64,000 nucleotides of DNA from Wolbachia endosymbiont of Spodoptera picta. Its GTDB lineage: Bacteria; Pseudomonadota; Alphaproteobacteria; Rickettsiales; Anaplasmataceae. The position numbers and the translations under genes were made by a program. Positions 18,597-27,285 of this stretch are shown here, one piece after another. The stretch covers positions 744,001-808,000 of the forward strand of contig NZ_CP067976.1 in the NCBI RefSeq assembly GCF_018141665.1, read 5' to 3'. Each line of letters starts with the position of its first letter. Within the stretch, counting starts at the first letter, position 1. The notes under the pieces are model-generated. The model searched no databases and was not told the origin of the DNA. It saw only the letters and a program-made list of their open reading frames with translations.

Positions 18597-18943
18597 GTCT
18601 ATCTTATTTTACCACTCTGCTGAACGGATACAAAAAATTACTTCCGCATGTTTTTAATCTCATTATAATTACGATTAGAGATATTTATTGAGCTCAAAAA
18701 TCTATCTCCGTCTGCAGACTTTTTAATTAAACTCATTAAAAATGTAGCGTATATTCTTCAGTGTATACTTAATTTCTGTCATATGTGCACTGCATTTTTT
18801 CTAATCTTTTTTACAGGGGGATTTTATGTCCAGAATTCCAGATATTTGACCTTTACTTTAGCTAATAAAAACCAACTGGTACCTGCGGTTTTTATAGCTA
18901 CGTTTTCTCAAATAAGTTTTAAATGAATAGATTTCTTGCATAA
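18597..18943 (+). repeat. Dispersed 347-bp repeat, copy 1
   Basis: The segment is repeated in reverse orientation at 32405-32754 with scattered differences. Both copies contain the recognisable stretch TACCTGCGGTTTTTATAGCT (or its complement) and an ACAGGGGGATTTTATGTCC block. No open frame is kept, so it is a non-coding repeat or the remains of a mobile element. Confidence 0.8.
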
Positions 18944-19027
18944 TCAGATGTCATCCCAGTGCTTGACACTGGGATCCAATAAGAAAAATGCGCTGGAACT
19001 TTCGAATTCCAGTTATGCAAGAAATCT
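18929..19027. repeat. Inverted repeat enclosing a palindromic element
   Basis: AGATTTCTTGCATA (18929-18942) is the exact complement of TATGCAAGAAATCT (19014-19027). Between them lies the palindromic core GTCATCCCAGTGCTTGACAC followed by TGGGATCCA, giving hairpins inside a larger hairpin. Confidence 0.7.
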
Positions 19028-19046
19028 AATGTTAAAAAACTCACAG

Positions 19047-19838
19047 TTATCCTAGTACTGCTTTATTATCTGCAGTCTTTTCAGGTTTGACGGAATGTAA
19101 TTGAGAACCAATAGCAACAACTCCTTCTATCAATTTAGCCTGTTTATAGTCCTTACTTAAGAAATATATAGCTACTCCAATTGCTATTCCAGCAACAAGA
19201 GCAGATACTGCGAGTGTGCATAATATAATAGTCATTGAAGGGACTAAAGCACCACCAACACCAAGTCCAATGCCAAGAAAAACGCCAGGTATAATGCCAA
19301 TCAAACTATTACATCTAGCACTTTCTTTTTTCGATTGAGCTTGGTCTTGCATACATTTAATGAGTGCTTCTCTTGTATTTCCTTGAGCTAAATCTAATGG
19401 CATCTTGTCTTCTTGATTCCTTATCAAAGGATTTGCACCATATGTCAAAAGGGCTTCTATTGCTTCAGTGTTATTACTTATAACAGCTTGGTGTAATAAT
19501 GTATTTCTATTTTTATCTTTATCTCGAAAATTGATCAATTTGTAGAAATACTGAGGATTAACAGATCTATTCACCGCTTCATCTAAAATCTTCATCACGT
19601 TTTTAAATGACAATATCTCTTCTTTCTTAGACCTTGTACTATCGTATACAATGCAGTGTTGCAAAATAAGATACACCATCTCTTTTCTTATATCTACAAT
19701 ATCCTTTATAAATGAAGCTGATTTAAATAACTCCTTGTCAATAGTTATTTCGATATTTTTATTAAGGAATTCCTGCAATTCTCTAATTTTTTCGTTATGC
19801 TTTATCCCTTTCCTACAGATGATTTCAAGTAAAGTCAC
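19047..19838 (-). CDS. Ankyrin-repeat protein with C-terminal membrane segments
   Basis: The 263-residue protein starts at a GTG (19836-19838). Residues 1-100 are helical, one or two ankyrin repeats follow (NTLLHQAVISNNTEAIEALL about residue 115; a weaker one after it), then a strongly glycine-rich hydrophobic region (about residues 178-230) that should form two membrane helices, and a short polar tail. This is the same overall plan as the other ankyrin genes here, with a membrane-anchored C terminus. The function is unknown. Confidence 0.75.
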   Translation of the reverse strand: MTLLEIICRKGIKHNEKIRELQEFLNKNIEITIDKELFKSASFIKDIVDIRKEMVYLILQHCIVYDSTRSKKEEILSFKNVMKILDEAVNRSVNPQYFYKLINFRDKDKNRNTLLHQAVISNNTEAIEALLTYGANPLIRNQEDKMPLDLAQGNTREALIKCMQDQAQSKKESARCNSLIGIIPGVFLGIGLGVGGALVPSMTIILCTLAVSALVAGIAIGVAIYFLSKDYKQAKLIEGVVAIGSQLHSVKPEKTADNKAVLG

Positions 19839-19950
19839 ATTATCTACCTATTCTTATTATACTAATAATAAATTCTAATAAAAGTCAAATTTTTTATTAA
19901 AAAGTTAATATAATTAATTCTGTGAATGTCAAATAAATTCCGTAATTTTG

Positions 19951-22455
19951 TTAAAAAAAACTCACAGGGTCAACATCTATTGTTATTGCAATGTTTGAAC
20001 TCAAGTTACAGCAATGTTTCAGCTTTTTCTTTATGAATAGACTATGTTTACTATGTATCTTTAGTAACACTCTATAACGATATTTATTGTTTAAAAAATT
20101 TATTGCTGCTGGTGATGGGCCAAAAATTTCGAGTTCTTCTTTTCTAGTCACGCACTGGAATGACAACGCAGAAGGAATAGTAGCTGAACATTGATCATGC
20201 AAAAAGCTTGTTATCTCACTTGCTGCTTTCTGCGTTGCAAATTGATCCTTACTGCAAACTATAAGCGCTATTAGTCTACTAAATGGGGGCATTTTAGCTT
20301 TGCGTCTTGACTCAAGTTCAACTTCATAAAACAAATCCCTTTTTTGCTGCTGCAATGCTTTTATTATCAAACTTTCAGGATTATTAGTTTGCACTATTAC
20401 CGTTCCTTTTTCGTTGAACCTCCCAGATCTACCCGCAACTTGATGCAATAATTGATACGTCTTTTCTGCTGCCCTAAGATCAGAATTTTCAAGTCCTAAA
20501 TCTGCATTTATCACTCCAACTAAAGTTAATTTAGGGAAATTATGTCCTTTCGCAATCACTTGTGTACCGATTATAATATTCACCTCTTCCTTGAGCACTG
20601 AGTCAATGACGCTACCAAGCGACTTCTGATCGCTGCTGATAATTGCAGTTTTTGCATTTGGTATTAATTTCACTATTTCTTCAACTAACCTTTCAATTCC
20701 CACACCATAAAGAAGCAATGACTGCTCACTTTGACAATTGGAGCATTTTTCTGGAAGTTTTGATTGATAAGAACAATGGTGACACAAAAGGACGTTCTTT
20801 TTCTTGTGGTAAGTAAGCCATATAGTGCAATTTGAGCAGGAAATTTTGTATCCACACTTTTTACAAACTGCAAGTTGTGCGTATCCTCTGCGATTTAGAA
20901 AGAGCATAACTTGCTGTTTTTTCTCTATGGTTTGTTTTATTCCTTCGAAAAGTTCATTGGAAATCCATTGCTTATTATTTACTACTTTTATTTGTGGCAA
21001 CTCTGCACCACCGAATCGTTTAGTCAATTTTACATGATTGTAATTCCCTTTTTTAACATGATAAATTGTTTCAAGTAGCGGAGTGGCGGATGATAAAATA
21101 ATCGGAATATTTTCGAGCTTGGCTAAGATAATGGCCATATCTCGAGCATTATATATAATCCCCTGTTCTTGTTTAAAGGATGAGTCATGCTCTTCATCGA
21201 CGATAATTAATTTTAGGTTTTTATAAGGCAAAAAAAGCGCTGACCGTGCCCCGATAATGATCTGTGCACTTCCATTTGCAATACTGAGCCAATTATTTCT
21301 GCGAGCTTTTGGAGTAAGTCCTGAATGCCACTCAGCTATATTTCCAGATGTCTGACTGCGAACGCGATTTACCAATTGTGAAGTTAGGACAATTTCAGGC
21401 AAGAGGATTAGCACTTGTGCATTAACCTCTTCTGGTGTCATTCCAGTGTGTAACCTTTTGGTGTTTGAACATTTGCAGGTAGTTTTAGTAGTAGATGATG
21501 TCATTCCAGTGCTTGACACTGGAATCCAGTCTTTATCGTACAACTGCTTAGTGTACTGATTTGAAATTAAGTTTTCTGGATCCCAGTGTCGGGGCACTGG
21601 CTTTTTGGTAAAAATTACTCTTATATTGTAACATTCGTCTAGTTGTGTATTGAACGCTGGAATGACATAACGTTTATTTTTGAAAGTAAATTGCATAGCA
21701 AATGGTGTCATTCCAGTACGTGGTAAAAGCAGTATGCTAAATGTTACAGAGGGTTTTGCCTTAAATGCAAAGGTGTCATTCCAGTGCTTGACACTGGAAT
21801 CCAGGAATTTTGATTCTAAGTTGGGTATTGGTCTTAAATTAAAATAAATATTTGTGATGAGATTATATGAAAAACTGGATCCCAGTGTATGAGCACTGGG
21901 ATGACACCTTACTCGTAGACCCAAATCACAATGTTCGTAAATACTATGATTCTTAATCAACTGTGCAATTACAGAGAGATAAACTTCCGTTTTTCCAGAC
22001 CCGGTTTCACCGTCAAGTAAAGTTACTGAATACTCATTCAAATTACTTATTATTTTATCTCGAGCTGCTTGCTGCTCAGGGTTTAATTGGTAATCTATTT
22101 CACTTATTTCCTGCTTTTGCTTAGTGCAAACTAGTTTATCTATTTGATTTACCTTTAACACTCCTCCCATTATCACTTTGGCAAGCATACCGATAGGTAT
22201 TACATTATACTGTGCAACCCACTCTGCAAATTCGATCAGTTTTGGTCTGATGCTCGGCAAATCGACCTTTTGTTCAATAAATTTTAATTCTCGATCGCTT
22301 TTGCTACTTTCTCTCCAAACTGTTCCAATCAAACGCTTTCTGCCAAACGGCACCACTACGTAATCTCCAATTGAAACTTCAGTATCTTCCTCAACTGCAT
22401 ATGAAAATAGCTGATCAATTGGAAGTGGCAGTAATACGTCAACTGTTCTTGTCAT
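19951..22455 (-). CDS. priA: Primosomal protein N' (helicase PriA) with a large internal insertion
   Basis: PriA restarts collapsed replication forks as a 3'-5' helicase. The 834-residue protein has the DNA-binding N terminus, Walker A in GETGSGKTEVYL (about residues 149-160), DEEH as Walker B, a cysteine-rich zinc region (CKKCGYKISCSNC ... CHHCSYQSKLPEKCSNC) and motif VI (HQVAGRSGRF). Between the P-loop helix and LILLPEIVLTSQ there are about 170 extra residues (about 171-345) that no PriA needs, encoded by palindromic elements (21421-21945). Without them the length is about 660, close to normal. The frame is kept throughout, so the gene is probably functional. Confidence 0.93.
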   Translation of the reverse strand: MTRTVDVLLPLPIDQLFSYAVEEDTEVSIGDYVVVPFGRKRLIGTVWRESSKSDRELKFIEQKVDLPSIRPKLIEFAEWVAQYNVIPIGMLAKVIMGGVLKVNQIDKLVCTKQKQEISEIDYQLNPEQQAARDKIISNLNEYSVTLLDGETGSGKTEVYLSVIAQLIKNHSIYEHCDLGLRVRCHPSAHTLGSSFSYNLITNIYFNLRPIPNLESKFLDSSVKHWNDTFAFKAKPSVTFSILLLPRTGMTPFAMQFTFKNKRYVIPAFNTQLDECYNIRVIFTKKPVPRHWDPENLISNQYTKQLYDKDWIPVSSTGMTSSTTKTTCKCSNTKRLHTGMTPEEVNAQVLILLPEIVLTSQLVNRVRSQTSGNIAEWHSGLTPKARRNNWLSIANGSAQIIIGARSALFLPYKNLKLIIVDEEHDSSFKQEQGIIYNARDMAIILAKLENIPIILSSATPLLETIYHVKKGNYNHVKLTKRFGGAELPQIKVVNNKQWISNELFEGIKQTIEKKQQVMLFLNRRGYAQLAVCKKCGYKISCSNCTIWLTYHKKKNVLLCHHCSYQSKLPEKCSNCQSEQSLLLYGVGIERLVEEIVKLIPNAKTAIISSDQKSLGSVIDSVLKEEVNIIIGTQVIAKGHNFPKLTLVGVINADLGLENSDLRAAEKTYQLLHQVAGRSGRFNEKGTVIVQTNNPESLIIKALQQQKRDLFYEVELESRRKAKMPPFSRLIALIVCSKDQFATQKAASEITSFLHDQCSATIPSALSFQCVTRKEELEIFGPSPAAINFLNNKYRYRVLLKIHSKHSLFIKKKLKHCCNLSSNIAITIDVDPVSFF
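21421..21945 (-). repeat. In-frame palindromic-element insertion in priA
   Basis: The block holds at least three palindromic units, among them 21498-21600 and 21774-21908, each bounded by TGTCATTCCAGTGCTTGACA-type cores and TGGATCCCAGTG arms. Its reverse complement from about 21655 to 21908 is colinear with intergenic DNA at 27085-27262. Confidence 0.85.
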
Positions 22456-22553
22456 AAGTTAGCGCTGTTTTTAGATACATAAAGAAGCCTTAATGCTTTT
22501 TTCATAGTACACAATTTATAATCATAAATATTGAAAATTTGAGGAAATTCTGT

Positions 22554-23531
22554 ATGTTTAGCGATAAAATAGTCCTAGACTTTGAAATAGAAAAAGGCGA
22601 CCGAATAGATCGCTGTTACTTTTCTACACGCATCAAACTTACAGATAAGAGCAAAAATTTTCTATGTGAAAAGCTTGATAGACTTAACAATTTAGATGAT
22701 TACTTTAATCTTAATCCTGAAAATTTTTACATTTATTATAACAAATATAGTGGTCACTATGGTATAAATGAGCTATATGTCAGAGATGATAATGGTAGAT
22801 ATTTAGCTACTAAACTTCCACTTGATCAGAGCGGATTTTCGATAGAGTTATCATTCGACGAGGTGAATTATGGTTTTTATCCTCTGTATGCAATCTATAA
22901 TCCCACTCAATATGACAAAAAGCAGGAAAAGAGCTTTGAAGATAATGGTGAATTGCAGCCGTTTGTGTCAAGTGTATTGGATTACTTTCTAAATGGCTTA
23001 ACCATTCAAGATATGTTTTTGCAAATACAAAATGAGCTTGTTGAAAAAGAAACAAAATTAGAAGAAGACAGAAGAAAAGCAGAGGAAGAATTAAATCAAA
23101 AGAATGAAAAGTTAAGAGAACTCATAGAAAATGATGAGATTAAAGTACTTAAAGTAATAAAAGGCCATAGTATTGAGAATGGACGTTCAACAGCAATTCT
23201 ACAGCTTAATGGTGATCTTGATGCAAGTAAATACTACATAGCAGAGTATGAAAGCAATGAATACTTACATTGCACGAGCTCTGGTTATGACATACTGCTT
23301 GACCAGAGCGATTTATTTTTTGTCCTGAATAGCAGCTCTTATCTTGAACTTGAAAGCGGGTTCTATTCAATCCCTGAATTTAATTCTAGAAGCTATGCTA
23401 AATATCTCAATACTAAGAATCGGCTTTTCAGCGATGATCAACTATCTCAGCAGTTGTGCAAAAGCAAGTTAAAGGCTGAATCTACAGTTAACGCATTTTT
23501 CTCAAGACTTATTTATAGTGAAAATCTTTAA
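22554..23531 (+). CDS. Hypothetical coiled-coil protein upstream of the peptidase-ankyrin gene
   Basis: I do not recognise this 325-residue protein. It has a globular N-terminal half, a coiled coil at about residues 165-205 (rich in E, K, L), and a C-terminal globular part. No signal peptide or membrane helix is evident. The ATG at 22554 sits 7 nt after GAGGAA; a TTG at 22539 would place that ribosome site inside the gene. It ends 9 bp before the next gene and so forms a two-gene operon with it. A chaperone or partner role for the larger protein is only a guess from position. Confidence 0.7.
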   Translation: MFSDKIVLDFEIEKGDRIDRCYFSTRIKLTDKSKNFLCEKLDRLNNLDDYFNLNPENFYIYYNKYSGHYGINELYVRDDNGRYLATKLPLDQSGFSIELSFDEVNYGFYPLYAIYNPTQYDKKQEKSFEDNGELQPFVSSVLDYFLNGLTIQDMFLQIQNELVEKETKLEEDRRKAEEELNQKNEKLRELIENDEIKVLKVIKGHSIENGRSTAILQLNGDLDASKYYIAEYESNEYLHCTSSGYDILLDQSDLFFVLNSSSYLELESGFYSIPEFNSRSYAKYLNTKNRLFSDDQLSQQLCKSKLKAESTVNAFFSRLIYSENL

Positions 23532-23540
23532 GAGGTGAAT

Positions 23541-26500
23541 ATGAAATTTAAAACAAATTCTGGATATGATAAATCACAAACTTTGATTAAAAAATTATTT
23601 CCAAATAAAGAAAGTATAGTAATAAACGATCAGCTTACAATAGAAGTAAAATATGGGGGATTAGCTAGTTATACCCCTGAGTATATAAAACAAACTGTAA
23701 AAGATGCTTATGGAGCCTGGTCTGATAATTTCTATTCACAAAAAAGCGTTCATTCTGGTCCAGTAAAATTGCAGCTTTATGTGCTGAAAAATTACGATGA
23801 TTACAAAGCTCACATCAAGGAACTTTCAGGTGGTAAGGACCATAGAGAATTATGGGGTGGTGGAACAGTAAGAGCACACGAAGCTGACGGCACGATAGCA
23901 AAGACCTTTATTGTTGGAGATGTAAATGGCTTACTTTGTGCAAAATCTAAAATTTTAATGGAAAAAATGAGCGATGCATTTCTTGAGTACTCTACCGGTA
24001 ATATGGATACAGTACCTGAAGTTTTACGTACCGGTATGAAGCTTTTCATGTGGAGCTACGATGCAGCTAAAAAAGAAAGCACTCGCGATATGCATTATAC
24101 AAAAGAAGCATACAATAAAATGCATGAATCTGGGCATGATACACCATATAAAATAGCAAGTATGTCTAACGACTATAGAATATCAGATTGCTTAGTGACA
24201 TTCCTACAAGAAAAACATCCTCAATTCATAAAGCAATTGCTCACTGAGATGTCCTTCGATAGAGTAGAAGCGATATCAAAATTCAAGCATCTTTTGAATA
24301 ACTCAGAAGTTGAAAAAGAATTTAAGCAGTGGATGGATGTAAAAAGTGGCGATAAAATTGTGGCAGATCTTGTGCCAGATAGTGAAGTTATGACTTTCGG
24401 CGAACACAAGCTTCAAATAAATATAAAATATGATGATGAGGAATTAACTCAGAGCAAATTGAGTAGTGTAAAAAATGCCATCGAGAGTACTATAAAAGAT
24501 TTTGATTCAGCATTTGGCATTAATAATTCTCAGCCTTGGCACAACATACCAAATAAAGTTAATGTTTTCGTATTTAATACAAAGAGTGACTACGAAAATT
24601 ATCTTAAGGAGTTGAACGTTAACTATAAAGGCGCTTCTGGCTTAACAGTTCAAGGGCGTGGCTCAGAAATTCATGTTTATTTTTATCTACAAGACCAATT
24701 TGATGACTCGTGTAAAACTTTGAAACACGAATTGGGACACGCCTTAACTATCATTAATTCCTATTATGGTACAGGTGATGTCTTATCTAAGGCTATGCAT
24801 GAAGGGGTTGCTAACTATATGGCAAGTTTAGAAGATGGTCGGCATGTCAATGACCACGGAGATAAAGAGGCCTTGATTGCAATAAAGAATAAAGGTCTCA
24901 AACCAGATGAAATATTGCGCAATAATATTTGGAGTAATAAAGGGGAACATTATCATTCGGATGCTGAACAAGTGATCAAATTTCTTGAAGATAAACACCC
25001 AGATATGATTGATAATTTGCTCAAGAGCCTTTCTAAATCTGGTGCAAATAGGTCTCAAGGTAATAAATTATTTGAGGATTTTTTGACTGAGCTAAAAGGT
25101 TATACTCAGGAATTTAAACAGTGGGTCAAAGCTGAGCTGAGTGGTGAACAACATATGGAATATAATGTTGTTGAATCTAACAGTGTTGAAAGTTCAACAA
25201 GCCAACAAAGTGCAGGCAAGGGTCTATATGGTTATAGCCCAGTACATAATGTAAGTGGTGATAAAACCAAGATAGAATCTAAATCAAGTGTCAGTAGAGA
25301 AGATTCTATGCAACCTGCTAAAAAAGCGAGTGAAGACGAACAAGGAAAAGCTGTTACAACAAAAGTTATGAAGTATAATAAACAGCATTTCTTAAAGGTG
25401 AATATTGATGACAATAATGTAGAAAATACTATAGGAAAAGTAAACGAGATAAATAAGGTAACAGGTGCGACTAGTTTACATTTTGCTGCTTCATTGGGAG
25501 ATTTAAGCAAAGTAGCAACGCTACTAAAACACAATTCATATATTGATACAAGAGACTATAATGGACAAACGCCACTACATTATGCTATTCAGTCAGGAAA
25601 TACGGAAGTAGCAAAATATCTTATTGATCATGGAGCAAATCTTAATGTTCATGACAATTATTATCAGAAAACTAATACTAAATATGTGTATTATAAGACA
25701 CCTTTACACTATGCTATTGAGTCTGGAAATATAGAGATAGCTAAATACTTAATAGATCGTGGTGCAAATCCTAATATTCAAGATGCTTATTCCAAAACGC
25801 CATTATACAGTGCTATTTATTCAGGTAATACAGAAATAGTGAAGTATCTATTAGATCATAACGCAGATCCTAATAGTAAAAGTTATTATACTTTTCCGTT
25901 ACTTGCTGCTATTAAGCTAGGGAATGCGGAAATAGTTAAGAGTTTAATTGAGCATGGCGCAGATCTTGGTATCAAAAACACGTCAGCTCAAACACTGCTG
26001 CACTATGCAATTGAGCTAAAACATACGGAAATTGCTAAATACTTAATAGATCGTGGTATAGATGTTGATACCCGTGATATTAGCTCTGGTAAATCTCCAC
26101 TACATTTTGCCATGCACATGAAAAATATGGAAGTAGTTAAATATCTCATAGAGCATAATGCGGATATTGATATTCAGGATAGCTACGGCTTAACACCTTT
26201 GCATCTTGCTGTTGATCTTGGGAATAAGAAGATTATAGAGCAGTTAGTTGAAAAAGGTGCGAATATTAATGCTCAGGATAATGATGGTTGGACACCTTTA
26301 GTTCATGCAGTGAGGCATGGAAAGTTAGATACAATAGAATATCTAATAAAAAACAAAGCTGACGTTGACGTTGTAGGTAAAGATGGCAGGACACTTGTTG
26401 AACATGCTGAGTTATGGGCAGAAGAGAAAGGACTAGCAAGAGATGTAATAGATAGCAAAGGCGATAATGATTCTTATTATCGTGAGCTTTCAAAAGAAGC

Positions 26501-27014
26501 TGCAACTTGGGAAAAAGCTGGAAAGGATATGCTTAGCTATCTCAAAAAAATTATTATGCAAGAAGAAGAATCTAACGATATAGACCAAATGCCAGCAGAT
26601 CAACCTGCGAGTGAAGAAAGGAGTAAAAGATCGATAAGAGGAGACGAAGAGAAGCAAGAGGAAACAATTGTTATAGATAATGTGAAAGAAGAATCACAGC
26701 ATCCTTTAAAAATCAAAGTGGGTGAGGCTGTTGAAATAGGGAAATATAAGGTAGAACTGCAAGTTACGTATGATGATGTAAGAAATTTTTATGACACTAT
26801 ACGTGGTAAATATCATGATGGTAGTGGATACAATTATGAGCAAGTAATGGTTTTGTACAATGAAATTGTTAGGCCAGCATCAAAGCATCATGATGAACCA
26901 TTTACTCTTGCTGAGTCCTATATTGCAGATGGGCATCTATTTATTAAAAATCAAGATTTTGGAATTTTGAATGATTTTAATGAGATGTTCTATAAAAGTG
27001 ATGAGTTTATGTAA
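23541..27014 (+). CDS. Collagenase-like metallopeptidase fused to ankyrin repeats
   Basis: The 1157-residue protein has two related N-terminal domains. The second (about 280-540) carries HELGH (about residues 396-400) and, 22 residues on, HEGVANYM, the zinc-binding pattern of gluzincins such as M9 collagenases. The first (about 20-270) aligns in order but has LMEKMSD and LRTGMKL at those places, so it lacks the zinc ligands. A polar linker leads to nine ankyrin repeats (about 643-955), an acidic/basic segment with RSKR (about 1028-1031) and a final domain starting EIGKYKVELQVTYDD. Ribosome site AGAGGTGA precedes the ATG at 23541; a GTG lies two codons upstream. No signal peptide is seen. A likely effector acting on host protein; the substrate is unknown. 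Confidence 0.8.
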   Translation: MKFKTNSGYDKSQTLIKKLFPNKESIVINDQLTIEVKYGGLASYTPEYIKQTVKDAYGAWSDNFYSQKSVHSGPVKLQLYVLKNYDDYKAHIKELSGGKDHRELWGGGTVRAHEADGTIAKTFIVGDVNGLLCAKSKILMEKMSDAFLEYSTGNMDTVPEVLRTGMKLFMWSYDAAKKESTRDMHYTKEAYNKMHESGHDTPYKIASMSNDYRISDCLVTFLQEKHPQFIKQLLTEMSFDRVEAISKFKHLLNNSEVEKEFKQWMDVKSGDKIVADLVPDSEVMTFGEHKLQINIKYDDEELTQSKLSSVKNAIESTIKDFDSAFGINNSQPWHNIPNKVNVFVFNTKSDYENYLKELNVNYKGASGLTVQGRGSEIHVYFYLQDQFDDSCKTLKHELGHALTIINSYYGTGDVLSKAMHEGVANYMASLEDGRHVNDHGDKEALIAIKNKGLKPDEILRNNIWSNKGEHYHSDAEQVIKFLEDKHPDMIDNLLKSLSKSGANRSQGNKLFEDFLTELKGYTQEFKQWVKAELSGEQHMEYNVVESNSVESSTSQQSAGKGLYGYSPVHNVSGDKTKIESKSSVSREDSMQPAKKASEDEQGKAVTTKVMKYNKQHFLKVNIDDNNVENTIGKVNEINKVTGATSLHFAASLGDLSKVATLLKHNSYIDTRDYNGQTPLHYAIQSGNTEVAKYLIDHGANLNVHDNYYQKTNTKYVYYKTPLHYAIESGNIEIAKYLIDRGANPNIQDAYSKTPLYSAIYSGNTEIVKYLLDHNADPNSKSYYTFPLLAAIKLGNAEIVKSLIEHGADLGIKNTSAQTLLHYAIELKHTEIAKYLIDRGIDVDTRDISSGKSPLHFAMHMKNMEVVKYLIEHNADIDIQDSYGLTPLHLAVDLGNKKIIEQLVEKGANINAQDNDGWTPLVHAVRHGKLDTIEYLIKNKADVDVVGKDGRTLVEHAELWAEEKGLARDVIDSKGDNDSYYRELSKEAATWEKAGKDMLSYLKKIIMQEEESNDIDQMPADQPASEERSKRSIRGDEEKQEETIVIDNVKEESQHPLKIKVGEAVEIGKYKVELQVTYDDVRNFYDTIRGKYHDGSGYNYEQVMVLYNEIVRPASKHHDEPFTLAESYIADGHLFIKNQDFGILNDFNEMFYKSDEFM

Positions 27015-27084
27015 CATAAAAGGTGGATGAGAATTAATTGATATAAGGAATTAGATCTTCTATTTTCATTCCAGCGTTTCCTTT

Positions 27085-27262
27085 TCCTGTCATCCTAGTG
27101 CCCCGACACTGGGATCCAGTGTTCATATAATCTCATCACAAACGTTTATTTTAATTTAAGACCAATACCTAATTTAGAATCAAAATTCCTGGATTCCAGT
27201 ATCAAGTACTGGAATGACATCATCTACTATGCAACTTACTTTCAAAAATAAATGTTCCAGTG
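27085..27262 (+). repeat. Composite palindromic element, intergenic copy
   Basis: Reads GTCATCCTAGTGCCCCGACA..., continues through TTTAATTTAAGACCAATACC and ends near CTTACTTTCAAAAATAAATG. The same order occurs, reversed, inside priA (21655-21908), where an extra segment is inserted in the middle. Confidence 0.8.
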
Positions 27263-27285
27263 TTTTCCTCTCCTCTCATCCCAGT

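Larger units (their letters stand above)
18164..19046. other. Repeat-rich interval without a supported gene
   Basis: About 880 bp without a credible coding frame. It holds a TGTATCCGTTCAG/CTGAACGGATACA inverted pair (18317-18329 and 18620-18632), palindromic elements at 18374-18590, a 347-bp dispersed repeat at 18597-18943, and a further palindromic element nested in a 14-bp inverted repeat up to 19027. Confidence 0.7.

Noticed and set aside
26266..26505. A 79-codon minus-strand frame in the ankyrin region
   Set aside because: It is antisense to ankyrin repeats; the leucine/histidine-rich translation comes from the repeat codons.
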